A stretch of DNA of 64,000 nucleotides from Rheinheimera sp. EpRS3 (GTDB lineage: Bacteria > Pseudomonadota > Gammaproteobacteria > Enterobacterales > Alteromonadaceae), in contig NZ_LNQS01000008.1 in assembly GCF_001513785.1 (NCBI RefSeq), positions 682,001 through 746,000 of the forward strand. Direction: 5' to 3'. A program made the position numbers and the translations under genes. The first letter of the stretch is position 1. The number at the start of each line of letters is the position of its first letter. Below the pieces are notes generated by a model. The model was not told the DNA's origin. It saw only the letters and a program-made list of their open reading frames with translations, and did not search any database. This document shows, one piece after another, positions 27,116 through 36,725 of this stretch.

Positions 27116-30100
27116 CTACAAGCTGTTTAAAAACGCCAACAAGGCATCTTTGTCTGTTGCCGACAGGTTCTGGTAGTTCACCCGGCTTATTTCTGCTTCA
27201 CCACCGTGCCAGCGTATCGCTTCATCAATAGTGCGGGCGCGGCCGTCATGCAGATAATTGCCATCCGGCGTGCAATACTCATAGCCATCCAGACCAAACG
27301 CATCCCAACCTATATTGCCTGCTACCCCACCGGTAACACAGGCGGATAAACCCAGGCCCCATAGTGGTGCGGTGCGCCACTCAGAACCGCCAGCCTCCCC
27401 TTCGGCTAAGTTATCCGCCAGGCCCGGCCCCATATCATGCAGCAGCAAGTCGGTGTACGGGTAGATAGTCTGGTTACGTAACTCTGCCAGCGGGTGATAT
27501 TCACTGGTTTGAAAGCTTTCGGTATGGCAACCGTTGCAGCCGATAGTGCTGAATACAGCTTTGCCTTGCAACACCTGCGGGTTGTTGTAATCACGCTGTG
27601 GCCGCACGCCCAGCAACGAGATGTACTTCACCAGATTATCCAGATGCTGATCTGCCAACTGCGCGCCCGCGCCGCAATTACTCTGGCTGGCGCCGCAGTC
27701 TGGTGTGGGTAATATCGTAGTCATTACGCCCATATCGTTATTGAGTGCAGCAGCTACCTGATGTCTTACGCTGGCAGTTGCCGCTTTATAACCAAAGCGG
27801 CCTAAACGCGCTTCACCGGTAACGGGGTCAATCACGCGATGGGCACGGCCGGAAATGCCATCACCGTTGGCATCATCAATATCTTCCAACGCTAATATTG
27901 CCGCTTCAGGTATGGCCTCCAGCAAGCCGATACCGTTTAACTGTGGTGCAATACGGGCCGAGAAAGTGTCAGGCACAGTGCCACTAAACTGGTAGTTAGG
28001 CGTACGCAGGCCGTTACTTTCAGTAAACGAAGCAATAGATGGCATGCTTTCATTACTGGCACTGCCGTTTCGCCGTGGTTGCAATACCCGGCCTAATTCG
28101 GCATGTGATAAACCATCGGCATTACCTACCCGAAATACCCATTTGTCCAGCGGCGAGCCAACGGCGCCAATTGGAGCCCGGCCATTACGCACATGGCAGC
28201 CGGAGCAGCGCTGGTTAATATAATTCGAACCCGCTAACCCCACCATGCCGGCAAAAATACCGTTTTCGGCGTTTTCGTCATGGCTGCCATCAACAAAAGA
28301 GGTATGGTGCAAGCGGCGTCCCAGTACAAAAGGCTGGCCATTGTCGTAACCCAGGTTAGTCGCCATTTGTTGAAAATGGCCGTCTGGCTCGGCAGTCATT
28401 TGTACATGCAGGGTGGTGTCACCACCTAAACGCGCGCTGGCAGGCAGCGGCACTGAATCGCGCTGTAAATAGCGGCCGGGCTGGAAAATTTCTTTATCGG
28501 TAACATCCCATGGCACTATGCCCTGGCCAACAATATATAAAAAAGTGGTGCCATAATAGTTAGCGCGGCCACGCGGCAGGGTAGAGCCATCTAAAAACTG
28601 GCTGACTTCAAACTCCAGCTTATCACCCACCTGAATAGGCCGGCCTTCGCGGCAGTTATAGCTTTCTTCTTTCCAGTAGTGGGTGTTATCTACCATGTTC
28701 ATCACACCATTACCGCAAAACTCTGCCAGCGTATTCATACCGATATACCACCAGCGGTTTTCTGCTTCGGTGTCATGCAGTTTATTTTGCGTCACCACAT
28801 TCATCCGAATACTGCTGCCGCCTTTGGCGACGTAGTCGACAATTTCAATGGCAGCCGTTCTGTCTTCCCAGTAAAACGTCAGGTAATGATCATAAGCCTG
28901 AAAATGGTTTTCCTTGGCATGTCTGTCGCGGGCGCGATCAGAAAAACGGGTAACCAAGGCATCGCCGCGATCATACTGAATCGCGTTCTCCAGCGGTGTA
29001 GCCGCATTAAATAACGGCACTACATTCAGTGCTGTCAGCGGGCAACCATTGGCATTTACCGGTGTACCGGCCGGCGTGCCGGGGCAATTGTCCAGTGCAT
29101 CATTCACACCGTCGCCATCACTGTCCTGGACCGGATCAGGATCTGGCCCGCCCGGATCCGGGTTAGTTCCGCCGCCATTACCGCTTAGGGTAAAACTTTG
29201 CTCTGCCGTATCAACAGCATAGCCATTCGCGGTATCCCAGTAGGTAAAAAAATATGTCAGCACACTACCGGGCGCTAAACCCGATACCTGGTAGCTGTTT
29301 ACCCCACTTGCCTGTTGCATAGCGACATTAATTTGCCCGCCATTATTTACCCGGTAATGCACATCAGCCCAGCCTGTGCTATTAACAAAAAACCGCACAC
29401 TATCGGCCGCCGTTTGCGCCACACCAAAAGCCCCGGCGGCAGCCGGGCAACCGTTTGCATCCACTACTGTACCGCTGGCAGTATTGGCGCATTGGTCCAG
29501 GTTATCAGGCACACCATCGCCATCACTGTCGGCCAGCGCATTGCCACCGCCGCCTTCCCAGACAATATCATCAATCGCAAACTCAAAGCTGCTGCCGGGT
29601 AACTGGCCATCCATGCTGGCGATGTAAAACATGCCGGTTAACGCCTGTAGCGCGATTAGCTCGCCACGTAAATCGGCAACCGGAATAGTGGCCTCTGCCC
29701 AGTCTCCGTTGCGTACCAAACCATAGCGGGTTTCATTGGCGGGGAAGTTCAGCCAGTTTTCATTGGTGTATGAATCGGCAATGCCAATTTTAAAGCTAAC
29801 ATTAGCCGGGATTTTGATACTGAACTTCATACTGCCGTTGGCAAAGTTGCTCATATCGCGCACCTGGCGGGCTTGAATTCCACCACCAAACCACTGGTTC
29901 GGGCTGGTGTAGTTCCAGGCAATAACATTATTGCCTTCCAGCGGTGCGGTGTTACCCGCCACTACTGACGCCTGGTTCCAGATATAAATATCTGAACTGA
30001 CACCGGCCTGCAGTTGGTTGCTTGTCGGTGTAGTATCGGTAAATACGCCAAAGCTCCCCGTTTCCGGTGGGTTTACATTGCCGCTAAATACCTGCCCCAT

Positions 30101-31051
30101 ACCGTTTAGCTGATATACCCGTACGTAATCGATATACATTTTACCGGGCAACGGCGCCGTCACCTGCGCATTCGTTGCGGCATCAGTAAAGTTACCGCCT
30201 ACCGCCATATTAAACAGCAAATAAAACGGTTGCTGCAGCTCGCTGGATTCCTCAGTAATACTGATGGGTGCATCGTACATATCGTACTCAACACCATTGT
30301 CTATTACGGTAAAACGCAGTTGGGTGTCCGTCCAGTAAGTGCGATAGGTGACAAAACGGTTGCTCAGCGGCTGGGCCGCTACATAGGCGTTGTCGGTTTG
30401 CCAAGCTGTCATGGCGGCGCAGGTTGGGTTTTCCGGCACACAGGCAGCATCGGCGTAAAAAATGGCATTGGCACCGACATAGCTATTGATATCCGCACCG
30501 GGGTGGCCAGCCTCCGCCCTACCCTGAGCACGATGGCCCATTTCCATCATGTCAATTTCGCCCTTGGCCGGCCAACTGGCGGTACTGGTGCCCAGCATCC
30601 AGGCGGCAGGCCATAAGCCAATACCCAGCTGCGGCACCCGCAAACGCACTTCTATCATGCCGTACTGCACGGCCAGCTTTTGTTCACTATCAATTTTACC
30701 CGAGCTAAAAGCGCGCCCGCCTATAGCGTCGTTACGCGCCTGCAGCACCAGCGCTTTATTACCGGGCTCACCCGGTACATCTTCAATGCTCAGGTTGTCT
30801 GCGCTATACCACTGCAGTTCCTGGTTGCCCCAGCCACATAAGCCGACCTGGCAGCCATCGCCGTCAATTTCATTCCATGTGTTGCTGTTCAAACTGCTGA
30901 AATTATCTTCAAATAACAGATTACCAATAACAGGATTAGTTACATCTGCCGAAGAAGCGTGCGACACACCTAAACAACAGAGTGCCAGCAAAGTAGAAAA
31001 TGACGGCCATAGCTTAGCGTGCTGTGCCGGATTGTTTTGACTGTTTTTCAT
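27116..31051 (-). CDS. Secreted fusion: GH16 beta-glucanase + CBM + TSP3 + CBM56-like + di-heme oxidoreductase (DUF1111/DHOR)
   Basis: 1311 aa from the ATG at 31051 (an upstream TTG adds 9 residues ahead of the signal peptide). Order: signal peptide (1-35); GH16 domain (36-316) with the catalytic GEIDMMEMG (E165, D167, E170), laminarinase-like; a beta-rich possible carbohydrate-binding domain (335-505); calcium-type TSP3 segment DSDGDGVPDNLDQC (about 508-536); CBM56-like beta-1,3-glucan-binding module (546-623, WADVHYRVNNGGQINVAM); a second TSP3 (643-671); a beta-rich segment of unknown type (680-890); and a DUF1111 di-heme cytochrome domain with two heme sites CSGCH (949) and CNGCH (1172). 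The glucanase and the binding modules point to laminarin or fungal glucan. The heme part is related to MauG-type peroxidases or oxidases and would need cytochrome c maturation in the periplasm. The frame is uninterrupted. Joint action on glucan is inference. Confidence 0.88.
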   Translation of the reverse strand: MKNSQNNPAQHAKLWPSFSTLLALCCLGVSHASSADVTNPVIGNLLFEDNFSSLNSNTWNEIDGDGCQVGLCGWGNQELQWYSADNLSIEDVPGEPGNKALVLQARNDAIGGRAFSSGKIDSEQKLAVQYGMIEVRLRVPQLGIGLWPAAWMLGTSTASWPAKGEIDMMEMGHRAQGRAEAGHPGADINSYVGANAIFYADAACVPENPTCAAMTAWQTDNAYVAAQPLSNRFVTYRTYWTDTQLRFTVIDNGVEYDMYDAPISITEESSELQQPFYLLFNMAVGGNFTDAATNAQVTAPLPGKMYIDYVRVYQLNGMGQVFSGNVNPPETGSFGVFTDTTPTSNQLQAGVSSDIYIWNQASVVAGNTAPLEGNNVIAWNYTSPNQWFGGGIQARQVRDMSNFANGSMKFSIKIPANVSFKIGIADSYTNENWLNFPANETRYGLVRNGDWAEATIPVADLRGELIALQALTGMFYIASMDGQLPGSSFEFAIDDIVWEGGGGNALADSDGDGVPDNLDQCANTASGTVVDANGCPAAAGAFGVAQTAADSVRFFVNSTGWADVHYRVNNGGQINVAMQQASGVNSYQVSGLAPGSVLTYFFTYWDTANGYAVDTAEQSFTLSGNGGGTNPDPGGPDPDPVQDSDGDGVNDALDNCPGTPAGTPVNANGCPLTALNVVPLFNAATPLENAIQYDRGDALVTRFSDRARDRHAKENHFQAYDHYLTFYWEDRTAAIEIVDYVAKGGSSIRMNVVTQNKLHDTEAENRWWYIGMNTLAEFCGNGVMNMVDNTHYWKEESYNCREGRPIQVGDKLEFEVSQFLDGSTLPRGRANYYGTTFLYIVGQGIVPWDVTDKEIFQPGRYLQRDSVPLPASARLGGDTTLHVQMTAEPDGHFQQMATNLGYDNGQPFVLGRRLHHTSFVDGSHDENAENGIFAGMVGLAGSNYINQRCSGCHVRNGRAPIGAVGSPLDKWVFRVGNADGLSHAELGRVLQPRRNGSASNESMPSIASFTESNGLRTPNYQFSGTVPDTFSARIAPQLNGIGLLEAIPEAAILALEDIDDANGDGISGRAHRVIDPVTGEARLGRFGYKAATASVRHQVAAALNNDMGVMTTILPTPDCGASQSNCGAGAQLADQHLDNLVKYISLLGVRPQRDYNNPQVLQGKAVFSTIGCNGCHTESFQTSEYHPLAELRNQTIYPYTDLLLHDMGPGLADNLAEGEAGGSEWRTAPLWGLGLSACVTGGVAGNIGWDAFGLDGYEYCTPDGNYLHDGRARTIDEAIRWHGGEAEISRVNYQNLSATDKDALLAFLNSL

Positions 31052-31443
31052 GTGCAATAACCCACAGTTTATGTGCAATTAAACGGGTCACGCCGCTAGC
31101 TTTTACTGCATGCTTAAGCGTGCCAGACAAGGCATGCTGAGTGTGAAAACGGTTTTACGGCTATAACAACAGCGGCAAAACACATTTTGCTGGTGGGGTT
31201 AACAACAATAGTGTGGCAGCCCGGTATTTTAGCGGGCTGCGTTTTAACAGCAGGTATTGCCACCTGTTGCTGCACATTACTTTTATCCTGTCCTGCTGCG
31301 CTTATCCGTTCTGCCTTGTTACCCGTGGCACAGGCAGTATTATTATGTCTACATCAAAATGTAAGCGCTTACTTAAGCTAGATGAGATTAACCAGCAGGT
31401 CAAGTTATTGTGATAAATAAGGCATATATTAGTTGCAGAATAC
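31052..31443. other. 392-bp intergenic region with hairpin and palindromes
   Basis: No convincing gene. It holds a terminator-like hairpin on the + strand (GCAGCCCG / CGGGCTGC, 31216-31240, followed by GTTTT) with no + strand gene before it; a perfect palindrome GTAAGCGCTTAC (31361-31372) of the LacI-family operator type; and a near-perfect GCATGCTTAAGCGTGC (31109-31124) about 60 bp upstream of the glucanase ATG. The last could be an operator for that gene. A short + strand transcript ending at the hairpin is possible. Confidence 0.4.
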
Positions 31444-32079
31444 TCACTGCTGAGCTAACTGATTGGCAAAATCGTGGTTAACATCACGATGCCCGGCTTC
31501 GTCGGCTCTTACGGCAATAACCACCTCACGCAAGCGGGCGTCAGCGGGTAATTTCCAGTATTCTATTGCCACCTGAGGTGCGGCAATATTGTCAATTGCG
31601 CCACTTTCTATCTCGGCCAGATAACAGCTGTAGCTGTATACCGCCTCTTCTTCAAAGTAGCCCACCAGGCGGTGCGCGGTTTTTGCTGACACCATATACA
31701 GCACTAAAAAGCCGGTAAAAAACAGGCCCTGCGCCAACAGGATCAGCATGCGCTCAAACCAGTTCGGTTTGGCAATTTCAATAAAGGTCATCAGATGCAT
31801 GCGCTCGTTTTCGGCCTCATCCAGCAACACCCTGATCCAGCCATGATCGTCTTCCATGCGGCGCAAACTGCGCATATGGCGCAACATGCCAGCCACCATA
31901 CCCGGCACACCTGCTACGGTTTCCAGAATAACTGCACGATGGCCATAACGTTTGGCAAAAAAGGTGTCGGCGCAAAAGCGCAGCATTTTGGTTAAGCGAA
32001 AGGCGATACGATCAGATAAATTCTGTGGTTTATGGTGCGCGGCTAAAGGATCAGACGGGTTCAACTGCTCTTCAGACAT
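31444..32079 (-). CDS. aox: Alternative oxidase (AOX), di-iron ubiquinol oxidase
   Basis: 211 aa, the short bacterial form. It oxidises ubiquinol and reduces oxygen to water without pumping protons, and tolerates cyanide and nitric oxide. The iron ligands are visible: E53 in [10 protein letters not shown]92xxH95 in DEAENERMH, a Glu in FEEEAVYSY (143-145), and E194xxH197 in RADEAGHRD. Two hydrophobic segments bind the membrane. AGGAG lies 6 bp before the ATG. The gene stands alone; an NsrR-type site, known upstream of aox in Vibrio, was not recognised. Its neighbours do not explain its role. Confidence 0.95.
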   Translation of the reverse strand: MSEEQLNPSDPLAAHHKPQNLSDRIAFRLTKMLRFCADTFFAKRYGHRAVILETVAGVPGMVAGMLRHMRSLRRMEDDHGWIRVLLDEAENERMHLMTFIEIAKPNWFERMLILLAQGLFFTGFLVLYMVSAKTAHRLVGYFEEEAVYSYSCYLAEIESGAIDNIAAPQVAIEYWKLPADARLREVVIAVRADEAGHRDVNHDFANQLAQQ

Positions 32080-32150
32080 CAGTATCTCCTGGTACGATAT
32101 GGTTAGGCACCGTAGCAGAAGGCAACTGAACCCTTACTGAGCATCACACC

Positions 32151-32173
32151 AGCAGCTAAGATTGTTAGCTGCT
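32151..32173. terminator. Perfect 9-bp hairpin between the chemoreceptor and aox genes
   Basis: AGCAGCTAA / TTAGCTGCT with a GATTG loop, 25 bp after the stop of the chemoreceptor gene. It lacks a T tract on either strand, so it may be a weak or Rho-assisted terminator or a protein-binding site. Confidence 0.4.
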
Positions 32174-32197
32174 GCAATACTTTATGCCAGCACAAAT

Positions 32198-33820
32198 TTA
32201 TACACGGAAATGGTTTACCAGTTCGCTAAGTGTTTGTGCCAAACGGGCCAGCTCTGCACTTGATGCCTGGGTTTCATTGGCGCCCGCAGAAGTTTGTACT
32301 GATAAATCGCGAATATTCACCAAATTACGGTCAACTTCTCGGGCCACCGTGGCTTGCTCTTCTGCCGCGCTGGCAATGGTCAGGTTTTGATCACTAATTT
32401 GGCCAATAGCTTCGGCAATCAATTGCAAGGCTTCGCCTGCCTGCTGGGCAATTTGCAGTGTTTCGGTTGCTTTACCACTGCAGCTGTTCATGCTTTCTAC
32501 CGTGTTGTGGGTTTCAGCCTGCACCGCATGCATCATCCGTTCAATTTCTTTAGTCGACTCCTGGGTGCGATGCGCCAGAGCGCGCACTTCATCTGCCACA
32601 ACTGCAAAACCGCGGCCACTATCGCCAGCGCGGGCAGCTTCGATCGCAGCATTTAGTGCCAATAAGTTGGTTTGTTCCGCAATAGCCCGGATAACCCCCA
32701 GCACCGAACCAATGTCTTTCACCCTGTCAGCCAGCTTTTCAATGCCGTGGCGTGACGATTGTAGCTCGCCATCCAGCGCCTGAATGGTGTGAATAGTATG
32801 GTTTACCCGTTCTTGCCCCTGCCGGGCTTTATCGTTGGCAATTTCGGAATCACGCGAAGTTGAGGCAGCACTGCGGGCAACTTCCTCAATGGCGGTCGTG
32901 AGCTCGGTTACTGCCGTTGCGCCCTGCTCCAGCTCTTCACTTTGTTGATGTAAGGTACGGCTAGATTGCTCTGTTACCACACTTAGCTCTTCAGACGTAG
33001 CCGCCAGTTGCGATGAAGACTGGTTTATTTCATGTACCGTGGTTTTTAATTGTTGCTGCATTTGTGCCATAGCGCGGATCATTTCGCCGGCTTCGTCCGG
33101 CTCGTCATCATGGAAAACCTGATTAAGCTCACCCGCTGCAATTTTCTGGCTAATTGATACCGCCGCCTGCATTGGCCGGACTAAACTGCGGCTTAGCATC
33201 AGCCCAAGCACCAAAGCAACTATGACAGCAATAACAACCACCACAATCATATTCATAAAGGCAAGCCCAATGCTGTGCTTGGCACTTTCGGCTTGCTGAT
33301 TAGCCGTGGTTTGCTGGTAATGCGAAACGGCCATCAGCGCATCAGTCACTTTGCGTGCCGCATCATTTAAACCCTGATGGCGAAATTGCTCGGCCTGCTC
33401 CAACTGCCCCTGATTAATTAGCGCCAGCAGTTGCTGGTGTAACTGATCGTATTGTTGTTTAGCCGTTACCACCTGGCTAAATACCGCACTTCCCGCCGCC
33501 GTTTTATGAAATGCTGCCGCACTGTCTGACGCCTGCTGATAGCTGCGCATGGCATTTTGTAATGTTGTTTGTGCCGATTGCCGATCCGCGTCAGAATTGG
33601 CATACATAACATTGAGGGTGTATAAACGAACTAACAAAAACTCCCGGTTCATATCTCCGGCCAGCAATGAAGCGGGCAGGCGGCGGTCGGCAATATTGTG
33701 GATATTCGTTTCCGTTTCAGCAAAACGATACTTTGCTACTGCACCAACAATGATTGTCAGCGACACCATCAATGTAAAGACAACGGCAAGCCTTTTACCA
33801 ATTTTAATTTTTCTTAACAT
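32198..33820 (-). CDS. Methyl-accepting chemotaxis protein
   Basis: 540 aa from the ATG at 33820 (GAGGAA upstream); a longer TTG start is unlikely. Short cytoplasmic N terminus, transmembrane helix 1 (about 12-31), a four-helix-bundle periplasmic sensor (about 32-190), transmembrane helix 2 (about 191-213), a HAMP domain, and a long signalling hairpin with the conserved tip [21 protein letters not shown] and [13 protein letters not shown]. It lacks a C-terminal CheR-binding pentapeptide (ends NHFRV). Ligand unknown. It stands alone, as scattered MCP genes usually do. Confidence 0.95.
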   Translation of the reverse strand: MLRKIKIGKRLAVVFTLMVSLTIIVGAVAKYRFAETETNIHNIADRRLPASLLAGDMNREFLLVRLYTLNVMYANSDADRQSAQTTLQNAMRSYQQASDSAAAFHKTAAGSAVFSQVVTAKQQYDQLHQQLLALINQGQLEQAEQFRHQGLNDAARKVTDALMAVSHYQQTTANQQAESAKHSIGLAFMNMIVVVVIAVIVALVLGLMLSRSLVRPMQAAVSISQKIAAGELNQVFHDDEPDEAGEMIRAMAQMQQQLKTTVHEINQSSSQLAATSEELSVVTEQSSRTLHQQSEELEQGATAVTELTTAIEEVARSAASTSRDSEIANDKARQGQERVNHTIHTIQALDGELQSSRHGIEKLADRVKDIGSVLGVIRAIAEQTNLLALNAAIEAARAGDSGRGFAVVADEVRALAHRTQESTKEIERMMHAVQAETHNTVESMNSCSGKATETLQIAQQAGEALQLIAEAIGQISDQNLTIASAAEEQATVAREVDRNLVNIRDLSVQTSAGANETQASSAELARLAQTLSELVNHFRV

Positions 33821-34069
33821 AAGTTCCTCATCCAACAGCAATTTATTATATGAAACAGACTAAGCATAGGATGCTGGTTACAGGACGCAAGGCTCTATGG
33901 TAGATACATACAACAGTGCGGATTTATATTTACTAAACCAATAACAGTGCTATACCGTAATACGTGAAAACTACAGCGAAGAGATCAACTTACCTCACTA
34001 ATGCTGTGTTTTATAATTATAACGGCCAGCGTATTGCAGGCCAGTTAAAACAGATAAAGGACGTACAAT

Positions 34070-34933
34070 ATGAAAATAACTAAACAGGTTTTCGGTTCTA
34101 CCCTACTGGCTGTTACTGGCTTGCTCTCATCCGGCATAAACGCAGCGGCTATGCCAGAGCTTAAAGGCAATGAAGTACTGTGGTTGCTTAACCAGGCCAA
34201 TCAGTTAATTAAAGTTAACCCTTCGGCACCGGATAAAGTTATTGAGCAAAAAACGCTTACCGGCCTGGCAAAAGGTGAAATGCTGCAAGGTATAGATTAT
34301 CGCGTGGCTTATGGTGTGTTATTTGCGTTATCAGATAAAGGCCAGCTTTACACCATTAACACCGGTACTGGTGCCTTAACTGCGGTAGGTGCGCCTTTAC
34401 CTGCAGGCACTTTACAACAAGGCCAGTTCGGCTTTGATTTTAACCCAGCAGCCGACCGCATTCGTGTTGTTAATGACAAAGGCCAAAACTTGCGCCTGCA
34501 CCCGGTAACAGCTGAGCTGGCGTCAACCGACCCAACACTGCAGTATGCGCCAGACGACTCGCACCATGGCAAAACCCCGGCGGTTACTGCTGCGGCTTAC
34601 ACTTACAACCAGCAAGACAGTAAAATAACCACCAACTACGCCATAGATATCACAGCAGGTAATTTGCTGACCCAGGGCACCAAAGAAGGCACAACGCCAG
34701 CGGTATCACCCAATACCGGGCAGCTATTTACTGTCGGCAGCCTGGGGCTGACAGCATTGCAGCAGGTATCTTTTGATATTTCTGATCTGAGCAATATCGG
34801 CCTTGTTGCTGCCAGCACGGCAGCCGAACCGGCCAGCACACTTTATCAGATAGATTTAAGCAGTGGTAAAACCCAAAAACTCGGCACACTGGCCGATGGC
34901 AGTGCACTGGCAGGTATCGCCATTGAACCTTAA
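34070..34933 (+). CDS. DUF4394-domain exported protein
   Basis: 287 aa. Signal peptide at 1-26 (GSTLLAVTGLLSSGINAAA), then a repetitive beta structure with recurrent patterns such as LYTINTGTGALTAVG, QFGFDFNPAADRIRVV and GSLGLTALQQVSFDIS, typical of DUF4394, probably a beta propeller. No catalytic residues recognised. Its last 11 bases overlap the next gene, a cupredoxin-like protein, so both are probably translated together. AAAGGA precedes the ATG. Confidence 0.85.
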   Translation: MKITKQVFGSTLLAVTGLLSSGINAAAMPELKGNEVLWLLNQANQLIKVNPSAPDKVIEQKTLTGLAKGEMLQGIDYRVAYGVLFALSDKGQLYTINTGTGALTAVGAPLPAGTLQQGQFGFDFNPAADRIRVVNDKGQNLRLHPVTAELASTDPTLQYAPDDSHHGKTPAVTAAAYTYNQQDSKITTNYAIDITAGNLLTQGTKEGTTPAVSPNTGQLFTVGSLGLTALQQVSFDISDLSNIGLVAASTAAEPASTLYQIDLSSGKTQKLGTLADGSALAGIAIEP

Positions 34934-35522
34934 GCTGTCTCTTAACCTGTTACTGGCAGCGGTATTTCTGCTGCCGCCGGTAACGTTAGCAACGCAGTTA
35001 CAAGTGCAGGTGCAGCATAGCAGCGGCCAGCCCGTGGCAGGCGCAGTGGTGTTTCTGGAATCTGTATCAGCGTCCGCGGCGGTTAAACCTGCCGCCACTG
35101 CCAACATTATTCAGCGCAATACCACCTTTATCCCTGAAGTGCTGGTTATTCCGCGTGGTACCACGGTAACCTTCCCTAATGAAGACACCGTGCGCCATCA
35201 TGTCTATTCTTTTTCACCCATCAAGCAGTTTGAAATTAAGCTGTATGTCGGCACCCCTACCGATCCGGTTGTATTTGAGCAAAGCGGCGTAGCGGCACTG
35301 GGCTGCAATATTCATGATCAGATGATTGCCTGGGTGGTGGTGCTGGACACGCCATATTACAGCCACAGCAACGACGACGGCCTGGCCGTGTTAAATGACG
35401 TTCCAGCCGGCGACTACACCCTGCGCGTATGGCATAAAACGCTGTTATCAGAAGCCGATGTGCCAAATCTGCCGCTCAGCCTTAACTCTAAAACGCCCTT
35501 GCAGCAGGTAAAGCTTAAATAG
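34923..35522 (+). CDS. Exported cupredoxin-like (methylamine-utilisation/plastocyanin-type) protein
   Basis: 199 aa from a TTG at 34923 inside the end of the DUF4394 gene; AGGT lies 7 bp before it and the start gives a clean signal peptide (LSLNLLLAAVFLLPPVTLA). An ATG at 34896 is the alternative. The mature protein has a blue-copper-type fold with likely ligands His in VRHHVYSF, Cys and His in LGCNIHDQM, and that Met. A carboxypeptidase-regulatory-like beta segment precedes and a second follows. Such proteins carry electrons in the periplasm. Overlap by 11 bp with DUF4394 suggests coupling. Confidence 0.8.
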   Translation: MNLKLSLNLLLAAVFLLPPVTLATQLQVQVQHSSGQPVAGAVVFLESVSASAAVKPAATANIIQRNTTFIPEVLVIPRGTTVTFPNEDTVRHHVYSFSPIKQFEIKLYVGTPTDPVVFEQSGVAALGCNIHDQMIAWVVVLDTPYYSHSNDDGLAVLNDVPAGDYTLRVWHKTLLSEADVPNLPLSLNSKTPLQQVKLK

Positions 35523-35603
35523 TTTAGCCAAGACAGCAGCGCAAAATTGTTTTAATCTCTTTCGCTTAAGCCCTAAATTATCTTTAGCATACAAGGCCGT
35601 ATT

Positions 35604-36707
35604 ATGAATATCCGCGCTATAACCATAAGTGCAAAATTAATGTGTATCAGCCTGTTTTGTGTCAGCCTGTTTAGCCAGGCACAAAGCCCCACCAACGCCG
35701 CACCAAACAGCCTGACTCTGGCCGAAGCCAATAAACTGGTCGCGCTACCGCTGCACTGTGTCGAAACACCTTATCCATATAAAACCGGCGTAGTACTGGC
35801 CAGCGCGGCCGACTTACAAGAACCTTCAGCACTGCATCCAGTGTTTTATGGCTGTTTTGACTGGCACAGCGCAGTGCACGGCTACTGGTCGCTGGTAACC
35901 TTGCTGCGCCAATTCCCGGATTTAGCCCAGGCAAATGACGTGAAAGCTGTACTGCAACGCAACTTAACTGCCGAAAAAGTAGCACGCGAAGTCGCCTTTT
36001 TCAGCAAAGACATTAATGCCTCGTTCGAGCGCACCTACGGCTGGGCCTGGTTGCTGAAACTGTCTGACGAACTGCAGCTGTGGCAAGACCCAATGGCCAA
36101 ACAACTGGCAGCTAATTTGCAACCGCTGGCCGATCTTATTGCCGAGCGCTATATCAGCTTTTTACCCCGGCTGTTATATCCGATTCGCGTTGGCGAGCAT
36201 ACCAATACTGCTTTTGGTTTAAGCTTCGCTTACGACTACGCTGTCAACCAGCAAAACACTGCCTTGCAGCAGCTTATTGCTCAGCGTGCTAAAGACTATT
36301 TTTTGCAGGATAAAAGCTGCCCGATAAACTGGGAGCCCAGCGGTTACGACTTTATCTCGCCTTGCCTGGAAGAAATCGGTCTGATGCAGCGTATTTTACC
36401 GTCAGAGCAATTTTTGCCCTGGCTAAATCAATTTATGCCGCAACTGGCCAACCCGGCTTATACGCTGGCGGTGGGCAAAGTGAGTGACAGAACCGACGGT
36501 AAGCTGGTGCATTTAGATGGTTTAAACTTCAGCCGTGCCTGGAACCTGTATGCCCTGGCAAAGCAGTACCCACAGTATGCGCACCTGCGCAAAGTAGCCG
36601 ACCAGCATATGGTACATTCTTACCCCAACCTGATAGGCGACAGCTACGAAGGCGGCCACTGGCTGGGTAGTTTTGCTATTCATGCGCTTAACAGCGCTAA
36701 TCCATAG
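35604..36707 (+). CDS. DUF2891-domain exported protein
   Basis: 367 aa. Signal peptide at 1-27 (LMCISLFCVSLFSQAQS). The mature chain has the DUF2891 pattern HPVFYGCFDWHSAVHGYWSL, then ERTYGWAWLLKL and GEHTNTAFGLSFAYDYA, ending with HLDGLNFSRAWNL and YEGGHWLGSFAIHAL; it is predicted to form an alpha/alpha toroid. The many conserved His and Trp residues suggest a sugar- or peptide-related enzyme, but no function is established. It follows the cupredoxin-like gene by 81 bp on the same strand. Confidence 0.85.
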   Translation: MNIRAITISAKLMCISLFCVSLFSQAQSPTNAAPNSLTLAEANKLVALPLHCVETPYPYKTGVVLASAADLQEPSALHPVFYGCFDWHSAVHGYWSLVTLLRQFPDLAQANDVKAVLQRNLTAEKVAREVAFFSKDINASFERTYGWAWLLKLSDELQLWQDPMAKQLAANLQPLADLIAERYISFLPRLLYPIRVGEHTNTAFGLSFAYDYAVNQQNTALQQLIAQRAKDYFLQDKSCPINWEPSGYDFISPCLEEIGLMQRILPSEQFLPWLNQFMPQLANPAYTLAVGKVSDRTDGKLVHLDGLNFSRAWNLYALAKQYPQYAHLRKVADQHMVHSYPNLIGDSYEGGHWLGSFAIHALNSANP

Positions 36708-36725
36708 CATCATTTAACACTGGTA

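Noticed and set aside
31187-31381. 64-codon frame in the region upstream of the glucanase fusion
   Set aside because: Cys-rich and hydrophobic without ribosome site, and it crosses a terminator-like hairpin.
32080-32150. NsrR-type operator upstream of aox
   Set aside because: Known from Vibrio, but the expected dyad was not found in the short leader here.
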